The notes under the pieces were generated by a model that was not told the origin of the DNA, searched no databases, and saw only the letters and a program-made list of their open reading frames with translations. 64,000 nucleotides of DNA, taken from Perkinsus marinus ATCC 50983. Taxonomy: Eukaryota; Perkinsozoa; Perkinsida; Perkinsidae. How positions within the stretch are numbered: position 1 is the stretch's first letter; every line of letters begins with the position of its first letter. Made by a program: the position numbers and the translations under genes. Shown here piece after piece: positions 1 to 11,648 of the stretch. The stretch is from positions 359,472 through 423,471 of the forward strand of contig NW_003210321.1 in assembly GCF_000006405.1 (NCBI RefSeq), given 5' to 3'.

Positions 1-1350
1 GCTTACTATCTCCTCGAGAATAACGAGGAGTCGAAGCAGTTCGAGCAATCTAATATAGAGGATATCCTTTCGAAGAAGTCTCGTTTAGTGAAGTAATCGT
101 GTCGGGGTCGGTCCTTATAGAAGAGCGTATGGCTCAGATACACTCGAGCCTCCGGTGGTGGCACTTTCTCCAAGACCTCCTTTGCCGTCACAGGTAGCGC
201 TGAAATCGATCTGGACGACCCTGACTTCTGGTCTAAGATGTTGGGAGAAGAGGCAGCTGGACAAAGTGAGTTACTGTTGTCGGGCTAGGGGTGGGATTGT
301 TGGGATGATGCGTTTTCACTATAGATTCGGTGGCTATATTGGCACAGAAGCTCCACGATGAGACGGCCGTCGCCTCGCCAGAGGCAAAGGCTCAGTTCAT
401 GAAGGAGATGGAGACGCAAGTTGAGGGGTATGGTGCGATGACTGATCCCGAGCAACGGGAGAAGGTAGCAAGAGTGTAGGGTATGGGGCGATGAGAGGTG
501 GTATTTGGTGTAGGTGGTCCAGTGTTTGGTGATGATGGCTAATATGAGAGGCTTCACGAAGGCGGAGCATAGGGAGATATCCGCGTGGTTGGTGAAGACT
601 ACAGCGGCTGAGGATGCGATCAAAGAGAGTCAGCCCAAGCCGGGACTTTTTGGTAGGGCTATTGACTCACTATCGCTTATCGGTGGATTCATGATGGGTT
701 AATGTAGATACTCCTATTGATTCAGCCTCTGTGAGTGTTGCTGATAGTGACCAGGGAGGTGGAGGTGGTGGTCGGAGACTCCGCAGAACGCATTCTAGAA
801 TAGAGGGTGCCGGGGCTTACATTGAGGAGCCCGTGGGGAAGAGTGGGAGCAATTTATAGCTGTGGTATGGGTGAGTGCTGTCTATGGTAGGTATCACACC
901 GGCATCTTCGGTGACTCGGAAGCGTCGGAAGCGGCGGACTCCAAAGTCGACCACGTCGCAGGCAGAGAGTGCAGGGGCTGTTGAACAGAAGGATGGTGCT
1001 GAACCTAGTAACACGGCTGGATTTGACTATGACAAATTTCGAGCTGATATATGAAATGGTTATTCGAACCAACATGAAGTGATTAATGGTTGAATAACGT
1101 TGTTTGTATTTTAGCTCCAAAAAAGAGGCGAAAATCAACGAAGTCGAAGACGCCCAAATCGGGAGAGAAGAAAAATTCCAGAAAGTCGAGGAAGAGCAGC
1201 AGTAGCAGTACGAAGGGAAAGCGGCGACATAAGCTGGGAGAGTCTGAGGGTGATGATGACGATGAAGAGGAGGAGGATGATCCCAATGATGCTGACTATG
1301 TGCCTGTCGCCTTCGAGCCCCCTATTGTAGGAGCAGACGGGTCCGAATGA
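1..1350 (+). CDS. CHD-type chromatin remodeler, C-terminal part (5' truncated by window edge)
   Basis: C-terminal portion of a chromodomain-helicase (CHD/SNF2) ATP-dependent nucleosome remodeler, expected to act in the nucleus. The first exon reads IEDILSKKSRL, which resembles the segment after the helicase core in CHD6-9-type proteins. After an intron at 88-120 (33 nt, phase 0) the protein continues GGGTFSKTSFAV and then IDLDDPDFWSKM, close to the CHD/ISWI motif DPDFW. Another intron is well supported at 653-707, where phases match. The tail has RKRRKRRTPKS and a Lys/Ser-rich stretch ending in an acidic DDDDEEEEDD run and a TGA at 1348-1350. The ATPase domains lie outside the window. The exons around 270-480 and 840-890 are less certain. 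Identification rests on the DPDFW and TFSKTSF segments; an ISWI-like remodeler is the alternative. Confidence 0.72.
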
Positions 1351-1614
1351 TGACATAAGCTTTCGTTATGATGGCTAATGAGAGAAGTGAATCGGGGCCT
1401 GTGCATTATACTCATCATTGAAGATGAAGTATTACGTTCAATTTCATCCTGGGGTAAGGTGCAGTGTTTTGGGAGTTGCGATTGGAGCGGTAGAACCGTG
1501 TATGGATTTTACGTGCATTTAGGTCAAATATGTGAGAACTGCTTAGAGTAGGTCGGCCGCCGCCGCGATGGGATTAGATGTTGTTGTGGTATTGTCGATG
1601 AATAGTGTTTTTCA

Positions 1615-3256
1615 TTGGCTACAATGGGTGGTAAAGACTACTATGCGATACTGGGCGTGAGTCGCGACGCCAGCCAAGACGAGCTCAAAAAGGCCTATAG
1701 GAAGAAGGCTATACGGTGGCATCCTGATAAGAATCCTGATAACTTGGAGGAAGCCAATGAGAAGTTCAAAGATATCAGCGAGGCCTATGAGGTCCTCTCG
1801 GATTCTCAAAAGCGTGCAGCGTAATGTCTGGCGGATCATCGGCTAGGTTTAAGCAGGGAAAAGCATGCTCCACCTTTACGTAGGTATGACCAGTATGGAT
1901 CAGATGGACCGCAGATGCAAGCAGGCGGAGGACCTGGCGGCTTTGGTGGTCAACATATAGACCCAAATGACCTCTTCCGAGCGTAGGCTTATTGATACCG
2001 TAACTCGGTGAATTACAACGTGATAGGTTCTTCGGAGGAGCCGACATGGAAGATATATTCGGAGGTCGAGTAAGAGGAGGCATGGGAGGACCAATGGGGG
2101 GAGGGGTAATAGGGTCACGACTCGTCCATTGGCCGCATATGAGGGTGGTGGAAGGTTCACTACACGAGTTTTGGTCCGGGCGGTATGGCGTTCCAATTCG
2201 GAGGGCCCGGCATGGGCGGCTTCGGCGGTCCTGGTTTCGGGCGCCGACCGCAACAGCCTGCAGTAGTGCCTATTGATGTGAGCTTAGAGGAGATCTATCA
2301 AGGGACGAATCGACGGGAGACGGTAAGATGGGTTATCAAGGAGCTGCGGGGGAGGTCCTCAGCTTGCTGCAGGTGAATGGCCATACAGCGGAGATTAGAA
2401 TCCCTAAGGGATGCCATGATGGGAAGAAGCTTAGGTAGTGAAGGAAGAGTGGTATGGCCGACGACAAGGCGTCGCACATTTGTCTGTCAGTTTTGGCTCC
2501 ACCTCCTCGAGCAACGATGTCTCTTACGTAGTTGTACGTGAGAAGCCTCACGACGTCTTCGTGAGATCAGGAGATGCCGATCTTGTCACATATGCAGTCC
2601 TGACTTTCATGGAATGGGTACTACATGCAGTGCTTATGGTATGTGGAGCTCTCTGGTCAGTTGGTGACGGGTCGATCTGGGTACAGAATAAGAGGCTTGG
2701 ACAATAAGGAGATAACGGTGAGAGCTCCTACGCTATGGGATGGACAGATTCGGATTGAAGGAAAGGTGATAGTGAGGCCACGAGGGAATTGGAATTGTCG
2801 TTGGTGTAGCGTGGGCATGCAGTGTGCTTAGAAGCCATCTAATGTGTCTTATAGGGAGGTGGGGTGGGCTCTGTGTGTTCCTGTCAGCTTCGCATAGGGT
2901 ATCGCTCAGTGATGAATTAAATTATGCTAACTCGAAGTCAAAGTATGTATTTGTAGTATTTGCATCGCAGTGGGAGTAGTCCTAGGGGAGGTAGCACTAC
3001 TTGTGTGTGTTGAGCAGGGTATGCCTGTTGAGGCGGTGCCGGGCCAATATGGTGACCTCTACGTACGCAGCACTCCAATGAGTCCGGAAACTTGGGAGCA
3101 GATGAAGCAACTGTTTAGGATGGTAATAGGGGGGGTATTGTCTAGTGAGAAGTTGTCGATGATCAGGTTGGGGGTCTGTTCCTGGTCCTCTTGGTAATGT
3201 CCAACCCATCGTGGCTGTTCCTCATTCTAATGCTGAGGCCACTCTTTGGTCAATAA
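1615..3256 (+). CDS. DnaJ/Hsp40 co-chaperone, type II, with C-terminal hydrophobic tail
   Basis: Hsp40 co-chaperone that would stimulate Hsp70 ATP hydrolysis and pass it clients. The N-terminal J domain is complete: [12 protein letters not shown], helix [15 protein letters not shown] with the catalytic HPD, and [14 protein letters not shown] Gly/Phe-rich linker follows ([28 protein letters not shown]), then a DNAJB-type C-terminal domain beginning [17 protein letters not shown], with [13 protein letters not shown] and GQYGDLYVR later. I see no CxxCxGxG zinc-finger repeats, hence type II. The last intron fits at 3123-3166 (44 nt, phase 0). The final exon 3167-3256 encodes [13 protein letters not shown] and [14 protein letters not shown], then TAA: a hydrophobic tail of about 29 residues, unusual for this class. 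No signal peptide is visible at the N-terminus, so it may be tail-anchored. Start is one of the Met codons at 1615 or 1624. Confidence 0.92.
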
Positions 3257-3771
3257 GGTGGAAGAGGCCATGCCTGGATGACGATAGTTCCTATAGTGTG
3301 ATATCATGCACCGACCGTATTCAGTGCTTCGCTCCGCCTGTTTTGTGTATTATCTTTTTGTTTTTCTCCGTTACAGCAGACTTCTGTAGAGGGCCGTCGT
3401 GATGGTCCGGAAGGGTCTCCCTCTGTGATTGCTGTTGTCGAATACACACCTTACAGTTCCGCCCCACTGTACTGCTGGTCATCAACGTCATCGATGTGAC
3501 TGATACTAGTTATGCTTTCTGTTCTATTACCCCCAAGTGTTGGTGTAGTGTTGTAGTAGTGAATATTGGTAAGTTTCACTTTATTCATGGCCATTGCTAC
3601 TCATTGGTCTAGGCTAGCATGTAGGAATCTGTTGGTCGGATGCACTTATCGGTGTGCTTCCTCGAGAGCAGCAACAGCAGCAGCACACAACGGAGGTAGG
3701 ATAAGGCACGCTGGTAGTAGTAGCTGTACCGGAGGCTTTGTATAGACGGTCGAGGGCGTAGGGCGACTCAG
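3257..3771. other. Intergenic stretch with a short CAG-type run
   Basis: No convincing coding exon. An imperfect CAG/CAA run lies at about 3667-3688. The rest is likely the 3' untranslated region of the DnaJ gene and the upstream region of the next locus. Confidence 0.5.
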
Positions 3772-4966
3772 ATGGAGGAGGGGGAAGAGGCCGAACTTAA
3801 TGATGATCTTGAGAATATGGAAGAGGTCCGACTGTGGTGCAGAGTAGCAGGTAGGACCAGTCCATAGGCTACTATCCTTATTCTGTTCTCACAAGTGGTT
3901 TACTACGCAGCTTGTTGCTGGACTTTGTATCGATGATCATGCCATATAGGTTCTGAGGGGTCACCAGATGGTGTCGTGAAGAGTGCGGAGGAAAGCCCTT
4001 CCACGGGGGTAGGGGAGGCTGAGGAGGACTTCATCGAGAATGATAGGGGTCTCAGAGAAATGATGAAGTTGAATCCGAAAAAGGAAACATGGCTGGCCTA
4101 CACGGCCCGTAGGTTTGTGAGATGTTATTGACCACATCGGGAAGGTCATTCGGATCAGCTGAGACGAGCATGTCTAATACAAGGCGATGGAGGAGGTTTA
4201 TGAAGAACTCGGTGATAGAGCAGACCCAGTTAGTGGAGGCTGGGAGGTAGCAGCGCGGGTCTCGATGACGATACGGGTCGTTCATTAGGTATGGTTCTCG
4301 ATGGCATGAAGGAAAGGATTGGCTTGATAAGGCCAAGAAGGCTGAGCGGAGGCCTCGAGTGATACCGGGATGAATCTCCATGGCTGATCACCGTCATCGA
4401 CCTCAGATACGTGTTCGGGTTCTGGATGTCGATGGGTTGCCGATGGAAGAGATGCACGAGTGAGATGAGGTCGTGAAAAAATTAGATGATTTCCTTCTGT
4501 AGGTTTTTCATGTTTGCGTTGGTCCGTCGATTCCCGGCCGAGAAGTGTTTGAAGGTTGCTAGCAGGTTGGCAACTTTCAGGGACAAAGCATCGGCGTCTG
4601 TGAGCTCAGTCACATTTCTTCTGAGGAGCAGACATTTCTTTTCAGAGCTACAACAAGCTGATGATCGATATGGCTGAGCTCTTCGGTTCAATCTACGGCC
4701 CAGAACTTTGTGCTTTATTCGATCGGTAATGCTTGTCTATATTTCTATCACTACTTCCCCACAGATGCTATAATACGATATCAGTTCCCTACATGCTGGA
4801 CTACATAAGGAAGTATGGCCAATTCTCGAAGGAGTATATTGCGAGGGAGGTATCAAATGGTCTGCACTCGAGCAATTGTGGTGTATGCTACTGCTGGACG
4901 GATAGTGAGCTGCATGAGAAAACGCGGGGTCAAATCTTGAGTCCGGGATTTCACGCTGCGGACTAG
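3772..4966 (+). CDS. Unrecognised multi-exon gene
   Basis: I do not recognise the product. A possible start at 3772 gives an acidic opening, MEEGEEAELNDDLENMEE. A further exon near 4024 contains EDFIENDRGLREMMKLNPKK. The best-supported junction joins an exon ending ELCALFDR to one starting CYNTISVPYMLDYIRKYG across the intron at about 4729-4765, with phase 2 kept on both sides. The preceding exon reads LMIDMAELFGSIYGP. The reading frame stays open to a stop at 4964-4966. The helical, Tyr-rich segment looks like real protein, but the middle (4130-4640) has frames I could not join. It could be one gene or two. Product unknown. Confidence 0.4.
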
Positions 4967-5154
4967 ATCGTTGTCGTAGTCATGGTCGAGGGATCTGAGT
5001 GCCTGAGCTCTTTAAGAGGCTCGGAATCGCGTCGGCAAAGGTCACGAATTCTCGTGCGTGCATGATTCATGGGGGCTCCCTTGTAGGGAGTAGGGTGGTT
5101 CTATATCACCTCGTATGTGGGTAGGTCACGGAGTCGATGAACCCCCCTGTATTC

Positions 5155-6148
5155 GACTTCGTACGGTATCAACATAGAGGAGGGCTGCGGTAGGGTTCCT
5201 TGACTGATCGTAGCGATAGTGCCCCTTCCCAGGCCTCTCCCACCAGTAGTGAGTAAGCCTTATGAGCTTAATACATATGCACGTCTATTACCCCCCTCCA
5301 GTGTGAAGCGGTAGGCTGTTACTGAACAAGGAGTGCCGTAGATTGGATATTAGGTGGATGTATCAGCATCTCCTCCATCATGGGCGTATCATGCTGCACC
5401 GTAAGTCGCCTAAGGCAGCGGACATGGACCCAGTTTTAATGGAAAGAGATGCGGCGGCACGTAAGAGTGCTCGACATGAGGACTAGATTGCGATGCTTTC
5501 CTCATAGGTAGCAGCGAACGCTTGGCACGATCGATGAGCAGTCGACCAGCGGAAATGCTGTTGAACCAGGTTGGGTCATAGTGTATGGAGGCTTAGTCCA
5601 GATCGATCGTCTCAGACACGTAGGCGAGCAGAACATGGGCTGGAGTTGCCGAGGGAGAACGATACGGAGGAGGACGGCGACGTGGTTAAGTGGAACATAG
5701 CGTCTACGTCAAAGCAGGGCAGCGGGAACGGCAGCGCTGAGGAGGGTGGCCAAGGTCGGTTGGATTCCCAAGTTTGACTTGAGATCTGTCTTTAACAGAA
5801 TGGTCGATCGAGTCGGAGGAGGAGCATCAGGAGGCGGTCGCTATGGGAGGCAAGCCGAAAGACACTTCAACCCTAATGCAGTTCACGAGAGTTCATGAGT
5901 TCAAGTCACGTCTAGCTGAGGATGACAATTCAGCTTTAGTGCCTGTCGAGGAGCCAGCTGATGAAGGGGTGAGAATGGCTCAAATCCGAGTGTGTGTTTG
6001 CCTCTCATCCAATCGTCAGATAATCCCTCTACCTGAGATGGACCAAGGGAACTCATACTCCGAGGAGAGCCGCGAGGAGCGTTTCTGGTTGCGGAAGATC
6101 GTCTCCTTCTTCCGGCATAATCGACGGTATGTTGTCGAAGATCTTTAA
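5155..6148 (+). CDS. Possible coding exons, product unknown
   Basis: Several open segments on the + strand look protein-like but could not be joined reliably. The best runs from about 5322 to the stop at 5484-5486, reading LNKECRRLDIRWMYQHLLHH and then KAADMDPVLMERDAAARKS. A second open stretch at 5843-6148 starts MGGKPKDTSTLMQFTRVHEF. No domain is recognised. An antisense ORF at 5901-6275 is equally long, so strand choice is not secure. Confidence 0.25.
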
Positions 6149-6275
6149 TGGCTGAGTACACCTGTTCTTCAGATGCTACCGATATATGCCGAGTAGAGGA
6201 TGGACCCAGGTGGTCGACCCTCGGGGTCCGAGGAGGTGGGGGAGGGCTGCCTGTTGATGTTAGAATCATCATCAT

Positions 6276-7077
6276 AGTTACGGTTTACCTCGGAAGTATC
6301 GATCCCACATAGTGCAAAGGTTGAAGTTGAAGAAGGTTGCTAAGATACGAACATGGCATCGTCTCAAAGCGAGCCTTCGTGGTGTTGCACGAACAAGACT
6401 CGGCTAATCATGCGTTTCGATGAGAAAGTTTCCGATGATTCAACATCGGAGTTGAGTTGCAGTGAAGTTGATCACCATAGCCGAGTCTCGTCACCAATCA
6501 CCAATCGTTAAGCGATAATTAGTTATAGCGAGCGAGGTTGTTGCTGAGGTAACTGTTAGCTTGGTAACGTCCTCGGTCATATGAAGCGAAGGGAGGCATT
6601 CATCACAACGTACTTTTCGACATTGTGCAATTGAGGTAAACCTACCGTTGTAGGCTTCAAGCCTATAACGTATGCGCAGAACTGGATGAAGGGCCCTTCC
6701 ACTCGATACAGTCTGATACTTAATATATTCCAGAAGTATTCGAGTATGCGAACTTCAATGAAAAATCGGAATACGTAGCGTAAACGTGACAAAAGGCCTT
6801 CACTAATGGCAAGATATTACAACCACTATCAAAGATATGACGATGACCGTTCTCGGCTCCTTACACAAAATAACAAGTGAGTATATGAAGTTCATAGTTG
6901 TCCACACGACGACTAAGCCTGAGATGGCACTGCTTGCGCGAAATGCGTGCAACGTTATTCTTGGGAAGCTGACGCAGTTTCCTGGAATTGATGTCCTTGA
7001 TCTATAAATTGATGTTTATATTTGCTTTACTCGCCAAATTGATTTCTGAATGAAATAGAACACTACACTGACCATGA
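6276..7077. other. Non-coding spacer before the kinesin 3' end
   Basis: AT-richer than the flanking genes. Only short ORFs occur, with no recognisable protein and no clear repeat. Probably intergenic, including the kinesin 3' untranslated region. Confidence 0.5.
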
Positions 7078-10000
7078 TCACGATCTAGCATTGAACATCA
7101 TCAGTTCTGCCTTGCGTTTCATTAATAAGTAATCAACATTCAGCATTCGTGCGCTTTGATTACGCCGGTCTGCCGGAGAGGCGCTCTCAGAGAGAATGTT
7201 GCATCGATTGGTCGCTTGCCATGAACGATTGGACGAGTGAATGTCATACGTAGCGGCCGAGCCACAGGCAGAGTCCACAGACCGTGAACGAGCGTGCCTT
7301 GTTGAATGGTAGCTTGCGCCGCGATAAGAGGGTATCGAGGAGGCATGTAATGATGCTGTGCTTCTAGTTGACAGGGATTGCCCAGTCCAATGAGCATCAC
7401 GCTCAGTGGTAGCGTAACTCGTGAATCGACTTCCACCAGTTCCCGGCCCTCCATCATAGTCTATTAGAGGCGGAGTTGATTGACAATCATCTTCGCAGAG
7501 TACTCGGTACAATTCATGAACATCCTGGAGTCTCAAATGATTCGGGTGGATGATGAGGACAGTCTACCTGCTTCAACTGCTCTTTGACGGCTTCGGGCGA
7601 CAAGATCTGATCTATCCGGTGCATGATCCGGTCCACGATCGGATCAGCGCTGAGATCTCGATGCGAACGCGTCCTCGGTAGTTGCCTGGTCCTGAGATCT
7701 GCGATTTTCTCCTGAATACTCCTGGTATCTCGAGCGAGCCACCTTCCACTCTGGTCGTACTTGAAGTCTCTTTATATCCTTATCCTGGTCTTCTTTTGAG
7801 CGTTGCAACTGCAAAACCATCTGGTCACGATCATCCAAGCGAGTGGTAAGGGCTAGCATGATATCTCGTTGCTTCACCAGGAGTGTCTTATACCTGACAC
7901 TCTATCCATTTTAGACCGAAACCATGGTGACCTGTCGAGTTGAAGTTTGTCTTTTTCCAAGGCTTCACGTTCTCTCTCCAAAGCCTCCTCGGTATGCCGA
8001 AGCTGCATCACATACTGCCCGTCACCCTCATCCAACGTTCTATCCCGGAAGCGGTCGGTCAGGTCCTCACTCGAAAGCTCTTCTTCTCCAAACTCCCTGT
8101 CGATCACTATCCCGGTTGGATCCCCTTGGTCATTCCATCAGATCCTTACCAAGTAGTGTCTTGTAGCCGGCGGTAGACTCTATCACGGTCTTGATGAGCC
8201 TTGACCTGATTTCACCTTCCACGTCAACTTCCGAATCATTCGGTACTCTATCTGGTTGTCTGTCGCTCATATCAATGGTTAACTTTTGAGCGAGCTGACT
8301 GCGCAACTTCTGGATCTCTATCTCGTATCTATGCTGAAGTACTCAAACAGCTGATTTGCTCGGGGTTACTTGCGTAGACGAGCTTCCTGCTCTGATACAT
8401 ATTCATTCAGCACCGGTGTGTTCCGGACACTCCTTGCCCTATTGGCGAACTTGAGTGTCGATAGAGACTCTCCAAAAGCTTCAGCCTGTCAAGGGGAGTA
8501 GTCTTTCCAATGCTTATATCGAGTCGTAACCCATGGCATGAGTTAACGATGAAGAGAACTTGGCAGTATCACAAGGGTCGAAGGTGAAGCACTCACAGTG
8601 ACCCACCGCTGGTGAAATCATCGCAATCATCACAGTTATACAGTTGCCACCAAGGGAGTCCTCCAGTAGGCGCGTTAGCTTGGAATCACGATAAGGTATA
8701 TGACTCCGACCGCCACCACCGACTGCCGTGGTCTCTGCTGCGGGGAAGTGGGGAAAGCAATAGAGTCTTGGCCCACCCTGGCTGGCCTCTGTAAGGGCCG
8801 CGATCACATTCCCTAATGCAGATAATGACTGGTTGATCTTTTTCGACTCTTCTAGACGTGTTCCTGTAGCTCCTGGGGTCAGATGGTAGCTCCAACAAGG
8901 CATGGGGTGGTAGTCTACCCGTCAGCCGCACTCGCTCGCTGCCAGCTAGATCTACCAAGTTCAGCTTTCCCACCTGCCACTCGAGTGACGGCGTGGGAGG
9001 AGAATAGTACTCACTCTCGTAGTAGAGTCCTCGTCGTTGCACATCTCGACAGTCATCATGAAGACTGCATGTGATCGTGATGAAGCATCATTCAGTTTGG
9101 TCTGACTACAGGACTGTACGGGACCAGCATATAGGCACCCACAGTGGCGATAGCTCTAGAGGCATTTCCCCGCCGCATTAGATCGTAAACCTCCCCGGGC
9201 TCTCGGACAACATACTCGCTCAAGCCGTCCACGTATCTGTCGCATCGCCTGTTCCAATTTTTCTACAGATTAAACGGTCACCGTACACTCCTCGTCGGGT
9301 ATCATGACGAATATTCAAGTTTGATGATGGGGGATTAACGACGGTCGGCAATAGGTCGGATACAGTCTCATTATAGATCTGTAGGTAGGAAGCTCGCACT
9401 GTGAATGTGAGGTGGTTGTGACAAGCAATGTATCTAAGACGTTCTTATTGCGAACTGCCTCAGGTTCTTGTTCACTCAAATATCTCTGCCATGCTTCGAG
9501 GTATGATTCCCCTCTGAACATCGTTGTAATAGTCAGTTATGAAGCCCTCCATTGTATGAGTCTTCCCTGTGCCTGTCTGGCCATAGGCCAATATTGTAGC
9601 GTTAAACCTGTCAATTTGCAGTGTGGTAGTAACCACGTAGAGGCCTTCCTACCCTTGCAGAACACTGCGTACTGCTTCCCTAGCTGTTCGTTCATACACT
9701 TCTGGCTGAGTGAAGTTCTCATCATACCTAGGCAAACTTGCTACGACTTCAACTGGACAGAGATTCTCGTAAGGATCCCTCGCGTTTATGCGCTTACACG
9801 GTATCGAATGTAAAGACGTGATTCGCCAGGATCTGATGATGATTCCCATTGCTGTTTTCGATGCTCCTAGAGGCCCTGTTGTTTTGCGAGGGAGACGAGT
9901 CGCCACTGGGAACCGACATAGCACAGACAACCTGAGCTCGCTCTGGGGCTGTTCACTATATAGCGCAGTCTCGAACAGGATGAATTGGTAACATAAGTAT

Positions 10001-10221
10001 TGCTTACTTCACTGAGAGTAAGCTGTGGGCCGTTTATGGATACCACATGACAGTAGTTAGGAGCTGTGAGTTCCCTTCTCAATGGTGGCCTAACTCTAAT
10101 AGCTACCTGCTACGGCAGGCTCCATCATCATCCTCGTGTCTCATCTGAGCGTACTCACACCGAAGTCACCATTCGTCGGTTTCTCGACCTTTTTTTCTCG
10201 CATTGGAGGTTGAATAGCCAT
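7078..10221 (-). CDS. Kinesin motor protein
   Basis: Microtubule motor with an N-terminal motor domain followed by a coiled coil and a Ser/Arg-rich tail. The chosen start at 10221 gives [20 protein letters not shown], which splices in phase to [12 protein letters not shown], the usual kinesin first strand. Next come the P-loop [13 protein letters not shown] (about 9555-9595), switch [13 protein letters not shown] (about 9080), switch [10 protein letters not shown], then [17 protein letters not shown] and [18 protein letters not shown]. All nucleotide-binding motifs are present, so the motor should be active. Downstream, about 7640-8110 encodes charged helices ([19 protein letters not shown]) typical of the stalk. 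The tail exon 7078-7536 has a TGA at 7078-7080. The subfamily is not assigned; the DSLGG region somewhat resembles ungrouped/ARK-like kinesins. Confidence 0.93.
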
Positions 10222-10505
10222 ACTCAAGACGGCTATTCGAATTGACTGATGACTTTAACTCTACTACCAGTGCTGTAGCGATAAAGTGTTGAAACTAGCA
10301 CAATTACACTACTCCGGGGGTGACAAAAATGGAGTCGGCCGGATACCATAAACGGAGAACCCGAAACCCAAAAGCATCAATACGTGGCTATCAATGGCTG
10401 CGAGGGATCGTACAGAACGACAAAGACGACACGAAGAATCTCGGTCGCCACTGGCAGCGTAGGAGCGGACTATTAGTCTTACAGTGTGCTTACACACTGG
10501 CCACG

Positions 10506-10956
10506 TTAGTCGTGCCAACACGAACGCTCCACAAAGATCATTCCCGACGGCTTGCTGTTGAATAGCGGGGCATACCACCTCCTTACAGAACTCGAGAATC
10601 CACAGACCTGCCTTAGCCGTGCCTTCATGCAATCCGAGACTCTAGCTTGCTCTCCATAGGAACTATCAAAATAAAATGCATCACCATTTATCCGCACAGT
10701 CACTGTGCCACAGTGCAGATAAAGTGGCAACCACCGTCAGAAATTAGCTGTAACACGTCCAAATCATTGTCAGGCACAGGGAGAAGCCCATAACCCCATA
10801 GCCATACTCGCACAGGACAGCTGTAAAGCACTGTCCACAATAGCAGAAGCACTTATGAAAGACCAGTGTCGATCCAGGTGAAGCTTCAGCGTTAACTACA
10901 TAAACGATGATAGCAGTTATCGAGCAGGCTACACCCGATAAGACGTAAGTAGACAA
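10506..10956 (-). CDS. Possible small membrane or secreted protein exons, unrecognised
   Basis: Two minus-strand open frames stand out. The one at 10744-10956 (70 aa) begins MSTYVLSGVACSITAIIVYV, which looks like a signal peptide or membrane segment, and is Cys-rich afterwards (HKCFCYCGQCF). The one at 10506-10730 starts MPLYLHCGTVTVRINGDAFY. They may be exons of one gene upstream of the divergent region or chance frames. No family recognised. Confidence 0.22.
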
Positions 10957-11301
10957 GTCACCCTAACCGTTGGAGTAAGCTGAAGCTAAGATGCTGGCTT
11001 CGAGATCCCTGAACAGGATGAGGAATCGACCAAAGGATGGGCGAGTGCCTGAGACTACTATCCCCCACCCAACCTAATATTCGTTTTCGCTAATGAAGAA
11101 ATAGCCATTTCTACTAGAACATTCGCATACATTCCTCAGGAGCTGTATGTCCCTCGCAGATGTCATCATAAGCTAAAAAGACTACTTCCACCCCACTACA
11201 AACTGGGCCGGTTTAACCGGCACAAAACACAAAAACAAGTGCTCGGTAATTGAAAAAATGATGCGTCTATACGAAGACTCCATCGCTTCATTACTATTGC
11301 G

Positions 11302-11553
11302 TTATTGACGCCCTCTAACCTGCCGCAAAGGACGAACGCTGAGCATGCAGTTGATGATAACCGCCTTAAGACGGCTAGCTACAGACATCTCGGAGCTCTG
11401 GTCGGGAGACGACCGATCTCCACTCTCACGACGGATCTTCATCGGACGGCTTCGAAGCAGCTCCTGCCGGGTTGGGCTGCCATACCTCTGGAGGAATATC
11501 GCGGGCGTTGTCAACTCCTTAGCTGCCTGTGTCTCCTCCCGGGAGACGGCCAT
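11302..11553 (-). CDS. Hypothetical 83-aa protein
   Basis: An 83-residue minus-strand frame starting MAVSREETQAAKELTTPAIF and continuing with charged, Ser/Arg-rich sequence to a stop at 11302. It lies just downstream of the CWC15 stop codon (11649) on the same strand. Composition looks protein-like, but the opposite strand is also open across it, so it may be a chance frame. No domain seen. Confidence 0.3.
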   Translation of the reverse strand: MAVSREETQAAKELTTPAIFLQRYGSPTRQELLRSRPMKIRRESGDRSSPDQSSEMSVASRLKAVIINCMLSVRPLRQVRGRQ

Positions 11554-11648
11554 TCACTACAAAGTTTGAACCAACTGAGCCCGACCCATGGATTCCAGTT
11601 ATTAACTCGAGGATGTATTATGGAACGTTGCAATGTGACAAAGGCTGA

